Source: Brevibacillus choshinensis
GTDB lineage: Bacteria; Bacillota; Bacilli; Brevibacillales; Brevibacillaceae
Assembly (NCBI RefSeq): GCF_016811915.1
Contig: NZ_CP069127.1
Location: 3,881,001-3,945,000 of the forward strand
Direction: 5' to 3'
DNA: 64,000 nucleotides
The position numbers and the translations under genes were made by a program. The notes beneath the pieces were generated by a model. The model made no database searches. It worked only from the letters and a program-made list of their open reading frames with translations, and was not told where the DNA came from. Shown piece after piece: positions 34,326 to 42,780 of this stretch. The first letter of the stretch is position 1, and each line of letters opens with the position of its first letter.

Positions 34326-34454
34326 ACCTTCTCATCTTTCAGAGTTTGATAACTCTGCAGGAATTAGCACCATTATCTCCCTGTAACGTAAACCGTACAG
34401 GTGATTGGTTGCCGGGCATCATCGGGCCAGTCCCTCCGCCTCTCTGGATAAGAA
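34326..34454 (-). promoter_or_regulatory. SAM-I (S-box) riboswitch
   Basis: The minus strand carries the canonical S-box core: CTTATCCAGAGAGGCGGAGGG, then ACTGGCCCGATGATGCCCGGCAACC (in two pieces), a P3 hairpin, GGTGCTAATTCCTGCAG and the P1 closing strand GATGAG that pairs with CTTATC. It leads into the metI terminator. SAM binding should favour termination. Confidence 0.96.
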
Positions 34455-34481
34455 GATTGCTATTCAATTTGATTGATCCTA

Positions 34482-34511
34482 ATACTAATGGATGGATCAC
34501 TGCCTTGTCAA
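34482..34511 (-). promoter_or_regulatory. Promoter of the metI-metC operon
   Basis: A perfect -35 TTGACA at 34511-34506 and TAGTAT at 34487-34482 with 18-bp spacing, placing transcription start about 20-25 bp before the S-box aptamer. Confidence 0.75.
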
Positions 34512-34540
34512 CAAGATTTTCCACTGGGAAGACATCCGCA

Positions 34541-34999
34541 TCAATTTGCGTTTCTCAAGGCTTCCATCACTTGATTGTCGAGCTTGGCCGCTGCATTCTT
34601 GTCGTACGTTTTTTCATACTGCGGCTCAACGGAAATGCGGGAGCCGTAAAACATGATGTCCCGGACCGCTTCGATCTTGATTTCGACCATCGCCAGCTTC
34701 AGCGGCACACCCTCCAGCCGCTCTGTTTTTACCGCGGCACGACCGTTGATGGCAAAGGACGAACCCGCACCGATCAGATGCAATACCACCTGCGGCTCCT
34801 TGGCAATATTGGCCAGAATCCGCGAGCGATTATCGACAGCAAAACGAATGGTATCAACGGTTGCCGCATACGTCCACGACAAGGAACTGAGCGCTGGAGA
34901 GCCCGATTCATGATCGATCGTTCCCAGGGTAACAAAGCGCTCTTTCTGCAAAAGCTCAAACAATTCTTCCGACAGGGATTGGGAAACGGTTTCTGCCAT
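34541..34999 (-). CDS. Pyridoxamine 5'-phosphate oxidase-like FMN-binding split-barrel protein
   Basis: 152 residues. The N-terminal strand pattern RFVTLGTIDHESGSPALSSLSWTY and later IRFAVDNRSRILANI match the small split-barrel flavoproteins of the PNPOx-like family. True PdxH is longer and has other phosphate-binding residues, so this is likely a reductase or oxidase of unknown substrate. The stop lies just 30 bp before the metI promoter, so read-through into the riboswitch region is possible. Confidence 0.78.
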   Translation of the reverse strand: MAETVSQSLSEELFELLQKERFVTLGTIDHESGSPALSSLSWTYAATVDTIRFAVDNRSRILANIAKEPQVVLHLIGAGSSFAINGRAAVKTERLEGVPLKLAMVEIKIEAVRDIMFYGSRISVEPQYEKTYDKNAAAKLDNQVMEALRNAN

Positions 35000-35145
35000 T
35001 CCGATGCCTCCTCGAGTACGATTTGTACGTATATTGTACCCCCCTGCTGGGCGATAGGCAACGCTTCCGGTTCCTTGCTTCTCATTTCTTTTTTCCCTAA
35101 ACTGGGTAATAGAGATAAACTTGATCCGAAACGGAGGTTTGTCGT

Positions 35146-35475
35146 GTGTCCCCTACTGACCGCCTGTTGGTCCAAATGGAGCAGTTGATGAAAGAAATCG
35201 AAGAAGTCCGCAAGCTCAATGAACGCATGGATAAAATCGCCATGTTCATGGAAGATATTCGTTTAGCCGATATCGTGCAAAATTACACAGCCCCGCGCAA
35301 GCTGCTCTGGATTAATTTCCTCGCAGGTCTTGCCCGGGGTCTGGGCCTTACTATTGGGACTGCTCTCGTGCTTGCCTTGCTTGGTTCGCTTTTAACTCAA
35401 TTTTTATCCATACCGATCATTGGAGACTACATAAAGGAGCTCGTGGATTACGTGCAGCCCTATAATCAGCCGTAA
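35146..35475 (+). CDS. DUF5665-type small membrane protein
   Basis: 109 residues: an amphipathic, Glu/Lys/Met-rich N-terminal helix (about 1-45), then LLWINFLAGLARGLGLTIGTALVLALLGSLL, a membrane segment with a glycine-rich motif characteristic of DUF5665 proteins of Bacilli. Function unknown. The GTG at 35146 has GGAGG 8 bp upstream. It converges with the secreted repeat protein gene with only 6 bp between stops and no visible terminator. Confidence 0.78.
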   Translation: MSPTDRLLVQMEQLMKEIEEVRKLNERMDKIAMFMEDIRLADIVQNYTAPRKLLWINFLAGLARGLGLTIGTALVLALLGSLLTQFLSIPIIGDYIKELVDYVQPYNQP

Positions 35476-35481
35476 CGATCC

Positions 35482-36897
35482 TTAGTTGTCTTCGTCCTCG
35501 TCGTGGTCATCACGGTCATTGTCGTCGTCATCATCTTGGCCGTGTTGATTCCACTCCCCTTGCTTTTTCCAATATCCGTACGCGTTCCCGTTTGGTACGT
35601 GCTTCTCTTTTACTTTTTTGTCTTTTTTATCTTTCTTGTCTTTTTTATCATCGTCTTCGTCTTTGTTCGCTTGGTTCTCCATTGCCTCTGTGATGGCCTT
35701 TTTGATGCTTTCCGTCATGTCAGCCTGTTTGACCAGCTTGTCATCTACATACAGCTCGAGGCGAACCGCTTGCGCATCGAAAGAACCCTGCTTGATAGAC
35801 AGCTTCAGGGAGTATTCCCCTTTGTCATTTGGCTTCACTTCTTGCTTTTTGCCATCCAGTGTTGTAACGAACAGCTTAACACCCTTATTCTTGGACCAGC
35901 CCACTACGGTTCCTTTGAGCTGAATGCTCTTGTTTTTCGGGTCGAGGGCAGCTGTTCCTGAGATTGCGTACGTTTTTACCGCTTCTTTGTCTGGAGCGTT
36001 TACGACTTCTACTGCGATAGAGTCAGAGTCGAGCTTTTCGCCGTTCTCATATACCTCGATCGTGGCTTTACCAGTCGTGGACTTGACTTCTTTCAATGTA
36101 ACGCTGAAGCTGCCCACACCATCCCACAGCTTCTTCACCTTTGCATCGGCTTTTACTCCGTTGTACGTCACCGTCACTTTGTCTGCATCCAGCTTCACGA
36201 TTCCCTTGACTTTCAGCTCTCCTTTTTTCGCATCGAGCACAGCCAGGTTATGTATGATCATATCCGCTTCTTCTTCGGCTTGCGGGATGACCTTTACCTT
36301 TTCGCTGTCGACGAGGGCAGTGCCAGCATAAGCGCTAACCGTCACGTATTGCTCCGTTGAGACGTCCAGGGAAGGGAAGGTCACCGTAAAGGAGTGCTCA
36401 CTGGTAGGGACCACCTCGATATTATCGCCGTTCGGCTTTTTCACGACGATTTTGGTGACATCCTCGGTCACAATCCCTTTGACGTACACTTTTTTGCTCT
36501 GGGTTTGAGCGCTGACACTGACAATTTCCTCTTTTTCATCTGCGAACCGGACTTCCAGCCAAATGTCGCTGTAGTATTGGTTGTAGATCCGCTCCCACTC
36601 ATCTTTGTTCTCTTCCATGTATGTTTGCAGCTTTGTGTTTAGCTTGATTTCATCCACAATAATGTACAAGTGGTCGGCCTGCGTCTTGAGCAGCAAGTTC
36701 AGCGTCTCGGGATCATTTTTGGCCAACTCTTTCAAGTTGTATCGGGTAACTTGCTTCCCTTCCTCGTTCATGACCACTTTTGTCGCACTCGGCGACCCAA
36801 ACGAACTGGCATTCGCAAGGATCGGAGTAACTCCCCCAATGATGCCTACTGCAGCAACAACCGCTAGTACGGGCCTTTTCATGATTATTTTTTTCAT
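35482..36897 (-). CDS. Secreted protein with tandem beta-sandwich repeats and a charged Asp/Lys tail
   Basis: 471 residues. A signal peptide ends near residue 30 (ILANA). After a globular N-terminal part (about 35-125), three related segments of roughly 80-85 residues follow from about 125 to 390. Each begins near VKGIV or LKGTV and has VTV strand patterns, so they look like Ig-like modules. The tail is strikingly charged: a KDKK-type repeat, then an almost pure Asp/Asn/Glu run with some Arg and His. No enzyme domain is recognised. It is probably a surface or matrix protein; the tail could bind calcium or wall polymers, which is a guess. Confidence 0.8.
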   Translation of the reverse strand: MKKIIMKRPVLAVVAAVGIIGGVTPILANASSFGSPSATKVVMNEEGKQVTRYNLKELAKNDPETLNLLLKTQADHLYIIVDEIKLNTKLQTYMEENKDEWERIYNQYYSDIWLEVRFADEKEEIVSVSAQTQSKKVYVKGIVTEDVTKIVVKKPNGDNIEVVPTSEHSFTVTFPSLDVSTEQYVTVSAYAGTALVDSEKVKVIPQAEEEADMIIHNLAVLDAKKGELKVKGIVKLDADKVTVTYNGVKADAKVKKLWDGVGSFSVTLKEVKSTTGKATIEVYENGEKLDSDSIAVEVVNAPDKEAVKTYAISGTAALDPKNKSIQLKGTVVGWSKNKGVKLFVTTLDGKKQEVKPNDKGEYSLKLSIKQGSFDAQAVRLELYVDDKLVKQADMTESIKKAITEAMENQANKDEDDDKKDKKDKKDKKVKEKHVPNGNAYGYWKKQGEWNQHGQDDDDDNDRDDHDEDEDN

Positions 36898-37027
36898 CCT
36901 AGTTCCCCCTCTTCATTGCACAATCATCCCCTGTTGACTGGGGCATAGTTACTGACGACATTTTTCGCAGATAGGTTGCACGGATGGCAAAACCACAACT
37001 TTGTACCTAGTAACATCTAGACAAACG

Positions 37028-37080
37028 AAAAGCTCCACCTAGCGACTCCGAGGAAATCGGAGGCCGGGTAGAGCCTTTTT
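37028..37080 (-). terminator. Terminator downstream of the ylaH operon
   Basis: Long hairpin: AAAGGCTCTACC/GGTGGAGCTTTT outer stem with an inner CTCCGA/TCGGAG stem, just after the gene ending at 37083. Confidence 0.8.
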
Positions 37081-37082
37081 CT

Positions 37083-37355
37083 TTACTGATTGTATTTAGG
37101 TTCACTTTCAATGGCCTGCAGCAAGGATTCCACAACCTCCGCCGAATATCTTCCTTGCCATTCTTCGCCTGCTGACTGACCGTACAGGATATACCAGGGA
37201 CCTTCGAGGCGATAACCAAGCCCCGTCATCTGATGGTCCTCACGCAAAAGCTCTGCAAAAAAGGACGCTGTCTCCTGTGCCGAGCGATCATCAGGCCGCG
37301 CGTCAGCAACCACTTGTATCTGTATCCAATTAAAGAGGGCGTCATCACGCTTCAT
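37083..37355 (-). CDS. Hypothetical protein downstream of ylaH
   Basis: 90 residues, soluble and acidic. The segment VVADARPDDRSAQETASFFAELLREDH suggests a helix-rich fold, followed by strand-like LEGPWYILYGQ. No family recognised. It starts 10 bp after ylaH, so the two form an operon ending at the terminator at 37028-37080. Confidence 0.75.
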   Translation of the reverse strand: MKRDDALFNWIQIQVVADARPDDRSAQETASFFAELLREDHQMTGLGYRLEGPWYILYGQSAGEEWQGRYSAEVVESLLQAIESEPKYNQ

Positions 37356-37364
37356 TAGGGACCC

Positions 37365-37691
37365 TCACTTTCTTTGGGTTTGTTCAGGCTTGATTCGCAG
37401 CTTTACGATGACAAGAATCAAAATCGCCACCAACATCGCACTCTTTACAGGAAGCTGAACATCCAGAATGGCGAAAATCAAGGCACCCGCAAACAGCAGT
37501 ATGTACAATAATATCGTCTTGAGAATCGGCATGCGAATGCGAGTAGCAAATCCGAGATAGTAGACCAAAACTAATTGAACGAATAAAATCCATGCCCGAT
37601 TGTGATCGGCCCACATCCGGAAGCTATCAAAGGCAGAGAGTTGTTCCGGGTTGGTGGGGACATAAGTTGAAGCGAGTTGAATCCAATCCAT
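37365..37691 (-). CDS. ylaH: YlaH-like membrane protein
   Basis: 108 residues with three hydrophobic segments (about 34-52, 57-77 and 80-99) and a basic C-terminus. The N-terminal region around FRMWADHNRAWILFVQLVLVYYLGF and the location near typA fit YlaH, a conserved membrane protein of unknown role that follows typA in Bacillus subtilis. Here a glutathione peroxidase gene on the other strand lies between typA and ylaH. Confidence 0.85.
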   Translation of the reverse strand: MDWIQLASTYVPTNPEQLSAFDSFRMWADHNRAWILFVQLVLVYYLGFATRIRMPILKTILLYILLFAGALIFAILDVQLPVKSAMLVAILILVIVKLRIKPEQTQRK

Positions 37692-37956
37692 TATGATAAT
37701 TCCTCCTGTTTCGCACGCGGCATCTGGTGCCGACGCACAAGCCGTGGAGGGAAGCTTCTCCCCGGCGTCATTCTTTTCGATTCACTGGCAGGTGCTGGTC
37801 ATGCTTGTACCAAAATCTATCCATTTTACTTTATCAGGTGGCGTATTTCCTGTCAAAACTTGATATTCATCGGGCAACGTGTACCTCGGTCACTAGCTTG
37901 CTTATGGATCAGCATGATATGATGAATGCATGGAAATGAGAAAAGGTGGGGATATG

Positions 37957-38436
37957 ATGAGCTTTTATGACATATCGGTAAGAACCATTTCAGGAGAAGA
38001 GACCACTCTCGCCGCGTATAAAGGCCAGGTTCTTCTCATCGTCAATACCGCCAGCAAGTGCGGACTTACCCCTCAATACAAAGGACTTCAAGCCTTGTAT
38101 GAGCGCTATCGGAATCAAGGATTGGTCGTGCTGGGGTTTCCGTGCAACCAGTTCGCTGGTCAAGAACCTGGCACGGAAGAAGAAATCGCTCAGTTCTGTG
38201 ATCTGAATTACGGTGTCACCTTCCCTCTGTTCGCCAAGATCGACGTCAACGGACCCCATACTCATCCTTTGTATCAATACTTGAAAGCGAACGCCCCGGA
38301 AGGAAACGGAGAAGACATTGAATGGAACTTTGCAAAATTTCTCGTGGACAAAAATGGACAAGTCTCCAAACGGATCGGGGCACGTGTCCAGCCCGAAGAA
38401 TTGACTTCCGACATCGAATCGCTGCTGAAAGCTTAA
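37957..38436 (+). CDS. bsaA: Glutathione peroxidase family protein (thiol peroxidase)
   Basis: 159 residues. The catalytic tetrad is intact: Cys35 in NTASKCGLTPQY, Gln65 in FPCNQFAGQ, and Trp123-Asn124 in IEWNFAKFLVD. As the cell appears to use bacillithiol and thioredoxin, the reductant is more likely thioredoxin than glutathione. Two adjacent ATGs (37954, 37957) follow AAAAGGTGG; the second matches the usual MSxYD start. It is a single-gene unit divergent from ylaH, and a terminator follows. Confidence 0.93.
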   Translation: MSFYDISVRTISGEETTLAAYKGQVLLIVNTASKCGLTPQYKGLQALYERYRNQGLVVLGFPCNQFAGQEPGTEEEIAQFCDLNYGVTFPLFAKIDVNGPHTHPLYQYLKANAPEGNGEDIEWNFAKFLVDKNGQVSKRIGARVQPEELTSDIESLLKA

Positions 38437-38451
38437 TTTCATGAAAGGCTC

Positions 38452-38484
38452 CAAGCCCTCGCCCTTTAAAGCGGGGGCTTTTTT
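38452..38484 (+). terminator. Terminator after the glutathione peroxidase gene
   Basis: AAGCCCTCGC/GCGGGGGCTT stem followed by TTTTTT. Confidence 0.85.
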
Positions 38485-38489
38485 GGTGA

Positions 38490-38527
38490 AAAAAAAAGCC
38501 GTTTCATCCTCACAGATGAACGGCTCT
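38490..38527 (-). terminator. Terminator of typA
   Basis: AGCCGTTCATC/GATGAAACGGCT stem followed on the minus strand by eight T residues, right after the typA stop. Confidence 0.9.
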
Positions 38528-38536
38528 CTCTTTGTT

Positions 38537-40378
38537 TTATGCTTGCGGTTGTGCTTCCCAACGTCTTTGCTTTTCATAACGCTCACGATCGGATTTGTTC
38601 AGGTACTTTTTACGGAGACGAACAGATTGAGGAGTAACTTCGCACAGCTCGTCGTCGTTCAAATACTCCAGCGCCTCTTCCAGCGTCAAGATACGTGGGG
38701 CTTTCATTTTAACAGTCTCGTCCTTCGTCGCGGAACGGACGTTGGTCGCATGCTTTTCCTTACATACGTTTACGGTCAGGTCATTGTCGCGGTTGTGTTC
38801 TCCCACGATCATGCCTTCGTACACTTCCGTACCCGGGTGAATGAACATGATGCCACGGTCTTCCACAGACATCAGTCCGTACGTTGTCGCTGTACCGGTT
38901 TCGTGGGAAATCAGAACACCTGCATGGCGTCCTCCTACTGCACCTTGTACCAGTGGACGATAGCTGTCAAAGGAATGGTTCAAGATACCATAACCGCGAG
39001 TAATGGTCATAAACTCGGTACGGTATCCGATCAGTCCGCGGGAAGGAATAATGAACTCCAGACGAACTTGTCCAAATCCGTTGTTCACCATGTTTACCAT
39101 TTCCGCTTTGCGCTGTCCGAGCGTTTCCATGACTGGGCCTGTGTATTCCTCTGGCACGTCAATCACCAGCATCTCTGCAGGCTCCATCTTTTGACCATCG
39201 ATCATGCGGACGATAACTTCTGGCTTGGATACGCCCAGCTCAAAGCCTTCGCGACGCATGTTTTCTACCAGGATAGACAGGTGCAATTCACCGCGGCCAG
39301 ATACGACGAAAGCATCTGGAGAATCCGTTTCTTCCACACGAAGAGATACATCTGTCTCGAGCTCTGCCATCAAACGGTCACGCAGCTTGCGGGAAGTCAC
39401 GTGCTTTCCTTCGCGGCCGGCAAACGGGCTGTTGTTCACGAGGAAAGTCATTTGCAGTGTAGGCTCATCAATTTTCAGGAATGGCAATGGATCTGGACGA
39501 TCGACGTCACACACGGTTTCCCCTACGTTGATGTCATCCAAACCTGCGATCGCGACGATATCCCCCGCTTTCGCAGTTTTTTGCTCCACGCGCTGCAAGC
39601 CGGAGAAGCCGAACAGCTTTTGAATGCGCATTTTTTTCAAAACGCCTTCGCGAGTCGTCACGGATACCATGTCGTTCACGTTCATCGTACCGCGATAGAT
39701 GCGACCAATCCCGATGCGGCCCAGGAAGTCGTTGTAGTCCAGCATGGTTACTTGCATTTGCAAGGGAGCATTTTCATCAGCGTCTGGAGCTGGCATATGC
39801 TCGATGATGGTGTCAAACAGCGGACGCAGGTCTCCTTCGAGCTTATCCGGTTCCATACCGGCAATACCTTGCAAGCCGGACGCGTATACGATCGGGAAGT
39901 CCAATTGTTCTTCTGTCGCATCCAGGTCAATGAACAGGTCGTACACTTCATTGATCACTTCTTGCGGACGGGCATTGTCACGGTCTACTTTGTTCACCAC
40001 GACGATAGGCGTTACTTTTGCTTCCAGCGCTTTTTTCAAAACAAAGCGGGTTTGTGGCATACAGCCTTCAAATGCATCCACGATCAGAAGAACGCCGTCT
40101 ACCATGCTCATGATGCGTTCAACCTCGCCACCGAAGTCGGCATGGCCAGGCGTGTCCAGGATGTTGATCGTAAACTCTTTGTATTTAACGGACGTTGTTT
40201 TTGCAAGAATGGTAATCCCGCGCTCCCGCTCCAGGTCGTTGGAGTCCATCATTCTCTCCTCTACCTGCTGGTTGCTGCGGAACGTGCCCGATTGAATCAA
40301 AAGCTTGTCAACCAGCGTGGTTTTCCCGTGGTCAACGTGGGCAATAATAGCGATGTTGCGTATGTCAAGACGCTTCAT
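38537..40378 (-). CDS. typA: Ribosome-associated GTPase TypA/BipA
   Basis: 613 residues, full length. GTPase motifs: AHVDHGKTTLVDKL (G1, about 14-27), RGITI (G2), DTPGHADF (G3) and NKVDRDNA (G4). EF-G-like domains and the BipA-specific C-terminal region (GQVRLEFIIPSRGLIGYR) follow. TypA helps 50S assembly and growth at low temperature or under stress. The conserved neighbour ylaH lies about 850 bp downstream. Confidence 0.97.
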   Translation of the reverse strand: MKRLDIRNIAIIAHVDHGKTTLVDKLLIQSGTFRSNQQVEERMMDSNDLERERGITILAKTTSVKYKEFTINILDTPGHADFGGEVERIMSMVDGVLLIVDAFEGCMPQTRFVLKKALEAKVTPIVVVNKVDRDNARPQEVINEVYDLFIDLDATEEQLDFPIVYASGLQGIAGMEPDKLEGDLRPLFDTIIEHMPAPDADENAPLQMQVTMLDYNDFLGRIGIGRIYRGTMNVNDMVSVTTREGVLKKMRIQKLFGFSGLQRVEQKTAKAGDIVAIAGLDDINVGETVCDVDRPDPLPFLKIDEPTLQMTFLVNNSPFAGREGKHVTSRKLRDRLMAELETDVSLRVEETDSPDAFVVSGRGELHLSILVENMRREGFELGVSKPEVIVRMIDGQKMEPAEMLVIDVPEEYTGPVMETLGQRKAEMVNMVNNGFGQVRLEFIIPSRGLIGYRTEFMTITRGYGILNHSFDSYRPLVQGAVGGRHAGVLISHETGTATTYGLMSVEDRGIMFIHPGTEVYEGMIVGEHNRDNDLTVNVCKEKHATNVRSATKDETVKMKAPRILTLEEALEYLNDDELCEVTPQSVRLRKKYLNKSDRERYEKQRRWEAQPQA

Positions 40379-40514
40379 GTGAACCTCCTCTGTTATGCAT
40401 ACCTTCCATATTAGCAGTTCGTGAAACTCGGCACAATGGGGAGTTTTTTACGGAAATCCCTTCCTGAGTAGGAGACGCTCTTTTCGTCATACTAAGGAAT
40501 GGAGGTGGCTCCCC

Positions 40515-41129
40515 ATGAACAAAAATTGGTCTATTGCCATTGCAGGTGTTCTCGCGCTTTCATCATTGGCCGGTTGCGCCAGCTCCAGCGCTGGTCCTAA
40601 CCAGAGTGGCACACATGCGCAAAATACGGCGAACCAAAAGCCAGCGCACATGCGCAACAGCCTTGCACACAGTCCGAATGCGTACACTCAGAGTACCAAT
40701 GCAAATCATTACCGCAACGGCTATACTGTCAACGGCTTCGATCAAAACATGGCCGAGCGTCTCACCAAAGTCGCGGATGATGTGCCTGGAGTAGACCGCG
40801 CCACAGTTGTCGTAAGCGGAAAGGATGCTGTGATTGGTGTTCGCATTCGTGATAACCTAGCCCCTGAGCAGCAAAAAGTGATCGAGCAAAAGGTTCACTC
40901 AGCTGCGAGAGCTGTTTCTCCCACCATGAACATTCGTGTGACGGCTGAGCCTGCCATGTTTACTCGCATCAGGGTCATCAACGACTCGATCTACAACGAG
41001 GCACAGCAGCGCACACATAACGTCTCTCAGGTTCCCCATAGTATGGCTCACAACATGAGCAACACTGCAAATGATTTTGGGATCTTGCTCAAAGACTTAG
41101 GCCGCACGGTTACCGCTCCCTTTCGCTAA
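40515..41129 (+). CDS. YhcN/YlaJ-family sporulation lipoprotein
   Basis: 204 residues. Lipobox SLAGC with Cys21 as the lipidation site. An Asn/His/Gln-rich linker follows, then the YhcN/YlaJ domain (ADDVPGVDRATVVVSGKDAVIGVRI). The C-terminal part includes NDFGILLKDLGRTVTAPFR. Probably a forespore-expressed lipoprotein of the spore inner membrane. Paralogue of the gene at 31218; both share the XATVVV-GK-AVXGXXI pattern. The ATG has GGAGGTGG. Confidence 0.85.
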   Translation: MNKNWSIAIAGVLALSSLAGCASSSAGPNQSGTHAQNTANQKPAHMRNSLAHSPNAYTQSTNANHYRNGYTVNGFDQNMAERLTKVADDVPGVDRATVVVSGKDAVIGVRIRDNLAPEQQKVIEQKVHSAARAVSPTMNIRVTAEPAMFTRIRVINDSIYNEAQQRTHNVSQVPHSMAHNMSNTANDFGILLKDLGRTVTAPFR

Positions 41130-41154
41130 CCATGTTTGACCACATATCTCACGT

Positions 41155-41186
41155 AAAAGAGGTGCGGACCACATCCGCACCTCTTG
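41155..41186. terminator. Bidirectional terminator between the YhcN-like gene and speD
   Basis: AAGAGGTGCGGA/TCCGCACCTCTT, a perfect 12-bp stem with a 5-nt loop. Confidence 0.88.
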
Positions 41187-41200
41187 AATACATCCATTTG

Positions 41201-41605
41201 TTACTTGCTTACCAATTCAGTCGCTTTCATTTCAGGCTCGACAACTTGCAGTTCACCTGTGCCGCGAACGAGTTTCTTCGCGTAGGTTTTCTCCGGCTTC
41301 AGCACGGATACCAAGTAATCGATAGCAACTTGCGGGTCAACCGTCTCACCGCACGTGTAGCAATCAAGAGCGGCAAATCCGCGCTCTGGATACGTGTGAA
41401 TGGACAGGTGGCTTTCCGAGAGAAGAACCAGAACGGTAGCACCCTGAGGAGAAAACTGCTTAGCTTGCACGCTCAGTACCGTAGCACCGCATGCCTCAGC
41501 AGCTTCAATCATTTCTTTTTTCAAAAATTCTGCGTCGTTCAACAAGTCAAACTGAACTCCCCATGTGTCAACAGCAACGTGTCTTCCGAAAGTCGAGTAT
41601 TCCAT
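41201..41605 (-). CDS. speD: S-adenosylmethionine decarboxylase proenzyme (SpeD, SpeH type)
   Basis: 134 residues, class 1B bacterial SAM decarboxylase. The self-cleavage site is Glu64-Ser65 in LSESHLSIHTYPE; the new N-terminal serine becomes the pyruvoyl cofactor. His70 and Cys85 (DCYTCGE) are the conserved processing and catalytic residues. It supplies decarboxylated SAM for spermidine synthesis. speA in this window would feed the same pathway. A 140-nt leader with a hairpin at the ribosome-binding site precedes it. Confidence 0.95.
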   Translation of the reverse strand: MEYSTFGRHVAVDTWGVQFDLLNDAEFLKKEMIEAAEACGATVLSVQAKQFSPQGATVLVLLSESHLSIHTYPERGFAALDCYTCGETVDPQVAIDYLVSVLKPEKTYAKKLVRGTGELQVVEPEMKATELVSK

Positions 41606-41620
41606 CTTTCGGTTCCCCCT

Positions 41621-41654
41621 TCCTAGCAGTGTGTAATGTTAAACATCGCTAGGA
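41621..41654 (-). promoter_or_regulatory. Leader hairpin abutting the speD ribosome-binding site
   Basis: TCCTAGC/GCTAGGA perfect 7-bp arms around a loop that itself contains a small dyad (ATGTT/AACAT). The 3' arm directly touches the AAGGGGG ribosome-binding site, so it could affect translation. Confidence 0.4.
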
Positions 41655-41745
41655 CCTGCGTCATTCACTAACGGGGGCGGTTTCCCTCTTGTTATCCACC
41701 CTTTAAAGTGAATCCTGGTTCCTAATCCTGTTTCCAACGAAAACA

Positions 41746-41775
41746 ACAATACCACGCTTTTGCCTAATTTGACAA
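41746..41775 (-). promoter_or_regulatory. Candidate speD promoter
   Basis: TTGTCA at 41775-41770 (5 of 6) and TATTGT at 41751-41746 (4 of 6), 18 bp apart, about 140 bp before speD. Confidence 0.55.
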
Positions 41776-41802
41776 TACCCTTTTTGAGAAAAATACAGGA
41801 AA

Positions 41803-41835
41803 TAAAAAAATGGGCGCGATAGCACCCATTTCTTG
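41803..41835 (-). terminator. Terminator after the gene at 41841-42437
   Basis: AAATGGGTGC/GCGCCCATTT stem with a 4-nt loop and TTTTTTT on the minus strand. Confidence 0.85.
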
Positions 41836-41840
41836 GTTTT

Positions 41841-42437
41841 TTAAGCTTCCAGTTCAAACATACGTTTCGATAAAGTGGCTAATCGGCAGTCAATTGCAGT
41901 CAGCTTTTCGGGAGCATTGCTTCTTGCCCAATTTCGCAGATCCAGCCATCGGTCAGTCTCTTGATATAGGGACTCAATCTCCCGTTCGCTGCCATCTTGT
42001 TGGAACAACGCCTCCAACTCATTGGCCACGCTCGGTGAAGTATTTTCAAAGATGGACACTTCTTCGTCACCTGATAGTTCATGGATGCTCACAACCGAGC
42101 CTTGGTCGTAATGATATACGACGGTAAAGCCATCATAAATCCGATGGACAATTCCATAGCCCCGAAACGTTTTCATCGCTTTTCGCATCACGTTCGCCAA
42201 CTGTCGATCTCGAATCAGATACGAACTGTCACACGAGTAACGATTGCCAGATCGAGCGAAACTCAATTGAATTTCACCGCTGTTGTCTGTCAGAATCACG
42301 TCCCGGTCGCCATTGTCACAAACTTTGACATCGACTGAAATGTGTTCGTTGGTGAAGAGCGAGACGAATTGGTTCAGCTCTTCTTCATTCACCGTAAAAT
42401 AGGCCTTGGCGTAATTAGTCGCTAAACGCTGTGCCAT
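41841..42437 (-). CDS. Conserved hypothetical protein (paralogue of 43547-44146)
   Basis: 198 residues, soluble, no signal peptide. The middle part has alternating beta strands (DVILTDNSGEIQLSF, IYDGFTVVYHYDQGSVVSIHEL). The C-terminal 70 residues are helical and end in LSKRMFELEA. The gene at 43547 ends in LRREMLLLEA and shares length, order of elements and the Y-x-x-G-x-V-V-x-I-x-E-x segment, so the two are paralogues. I recall related Brevibacillus proteins labelled as a non-ribosomal peptide synthetase module, but nothing here supports that function. The ATG follows GAGGAG, behind a 200-nt leader. Confidence 0.75.
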   Translation of the reverse strand: MAQRLATNYAKAYFTVNEEELNQFVSLFTNEHISVDVKVCDNGDRDVILTDNSGEIQLSFARSGNRYSCDSSYLIRDRQLANVMRKAMKTFRGYGIVHRIYDGFTVVYHYDQGSVVSIHELSGDEEVSIFENTSPSVANELEALFQQDGSEREIESLYQETDRWLDLRNWARSNAPEKLTAIDCRLATLSKRMFELEA

Positions 42438-42780
42438 AATATCTCCTCAATTCTTTTGGTTTGCATGGCCATAGATCGACCGAACAATCATCCGAATAAA
42501 GGAGCTACGCTAAGTGTCAACGAAGGAACGCTGTAGAACCTGGCCTTGCCCCGCGAATCGAAAATCGATTTGGGTAATGAAGGCGGATCACCTACTTTTT
42601 GTATTTACGAAAAAACCATCCTTGACTTCTCTTATTATACAACAGGCAATGTGAAAAGTCTTGATCCAAAAGGTGATGAATTTTCGCAAAAAAACGGATT
42701 ATGCGCGTTCAGACGCTGAGAAACGAAAAGAACTCTCTGATTCATTCATATGCTTACCATTTCTGAGAAATACGGAAGGT
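42438..42780. other. Intergenic stretch, long leader of the gene at 41841-42437
   Basis: About 340 bp without a gene. On the minus strand a perfect TATAAT lies at 42639-42634 with a weak -35, giving a leader of nearly 200 nt. The leader contains an AATCG/CGATT hairpin near 42555-42571. The rest, up to the DUF4446 stop, has no clear terminator and no other recognisable element. Confidence 0.45.

Noticed and set aside
34339..34524. Minus-strand open frame upstream of metI
   Set aside because: It coincides with the SAM-I riboswitch and promoter.
38441..40414. Very long open frame on the plus strand (over 600 codons) opposite typA
   Set aside because: It is the mirror of a highly conserved gene with biased codon use, has His/Val/Gln-rich nonsense composition, no ribosome-binding site and no recognisable motif.
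42585..42593. GGATCACCT, resembling the 3' end of 16S rRNA
   Set aside because: Only nine bases match and the surrounding sequence is unrelated to rRNA. There is no rRNA gene here; the match is chance.
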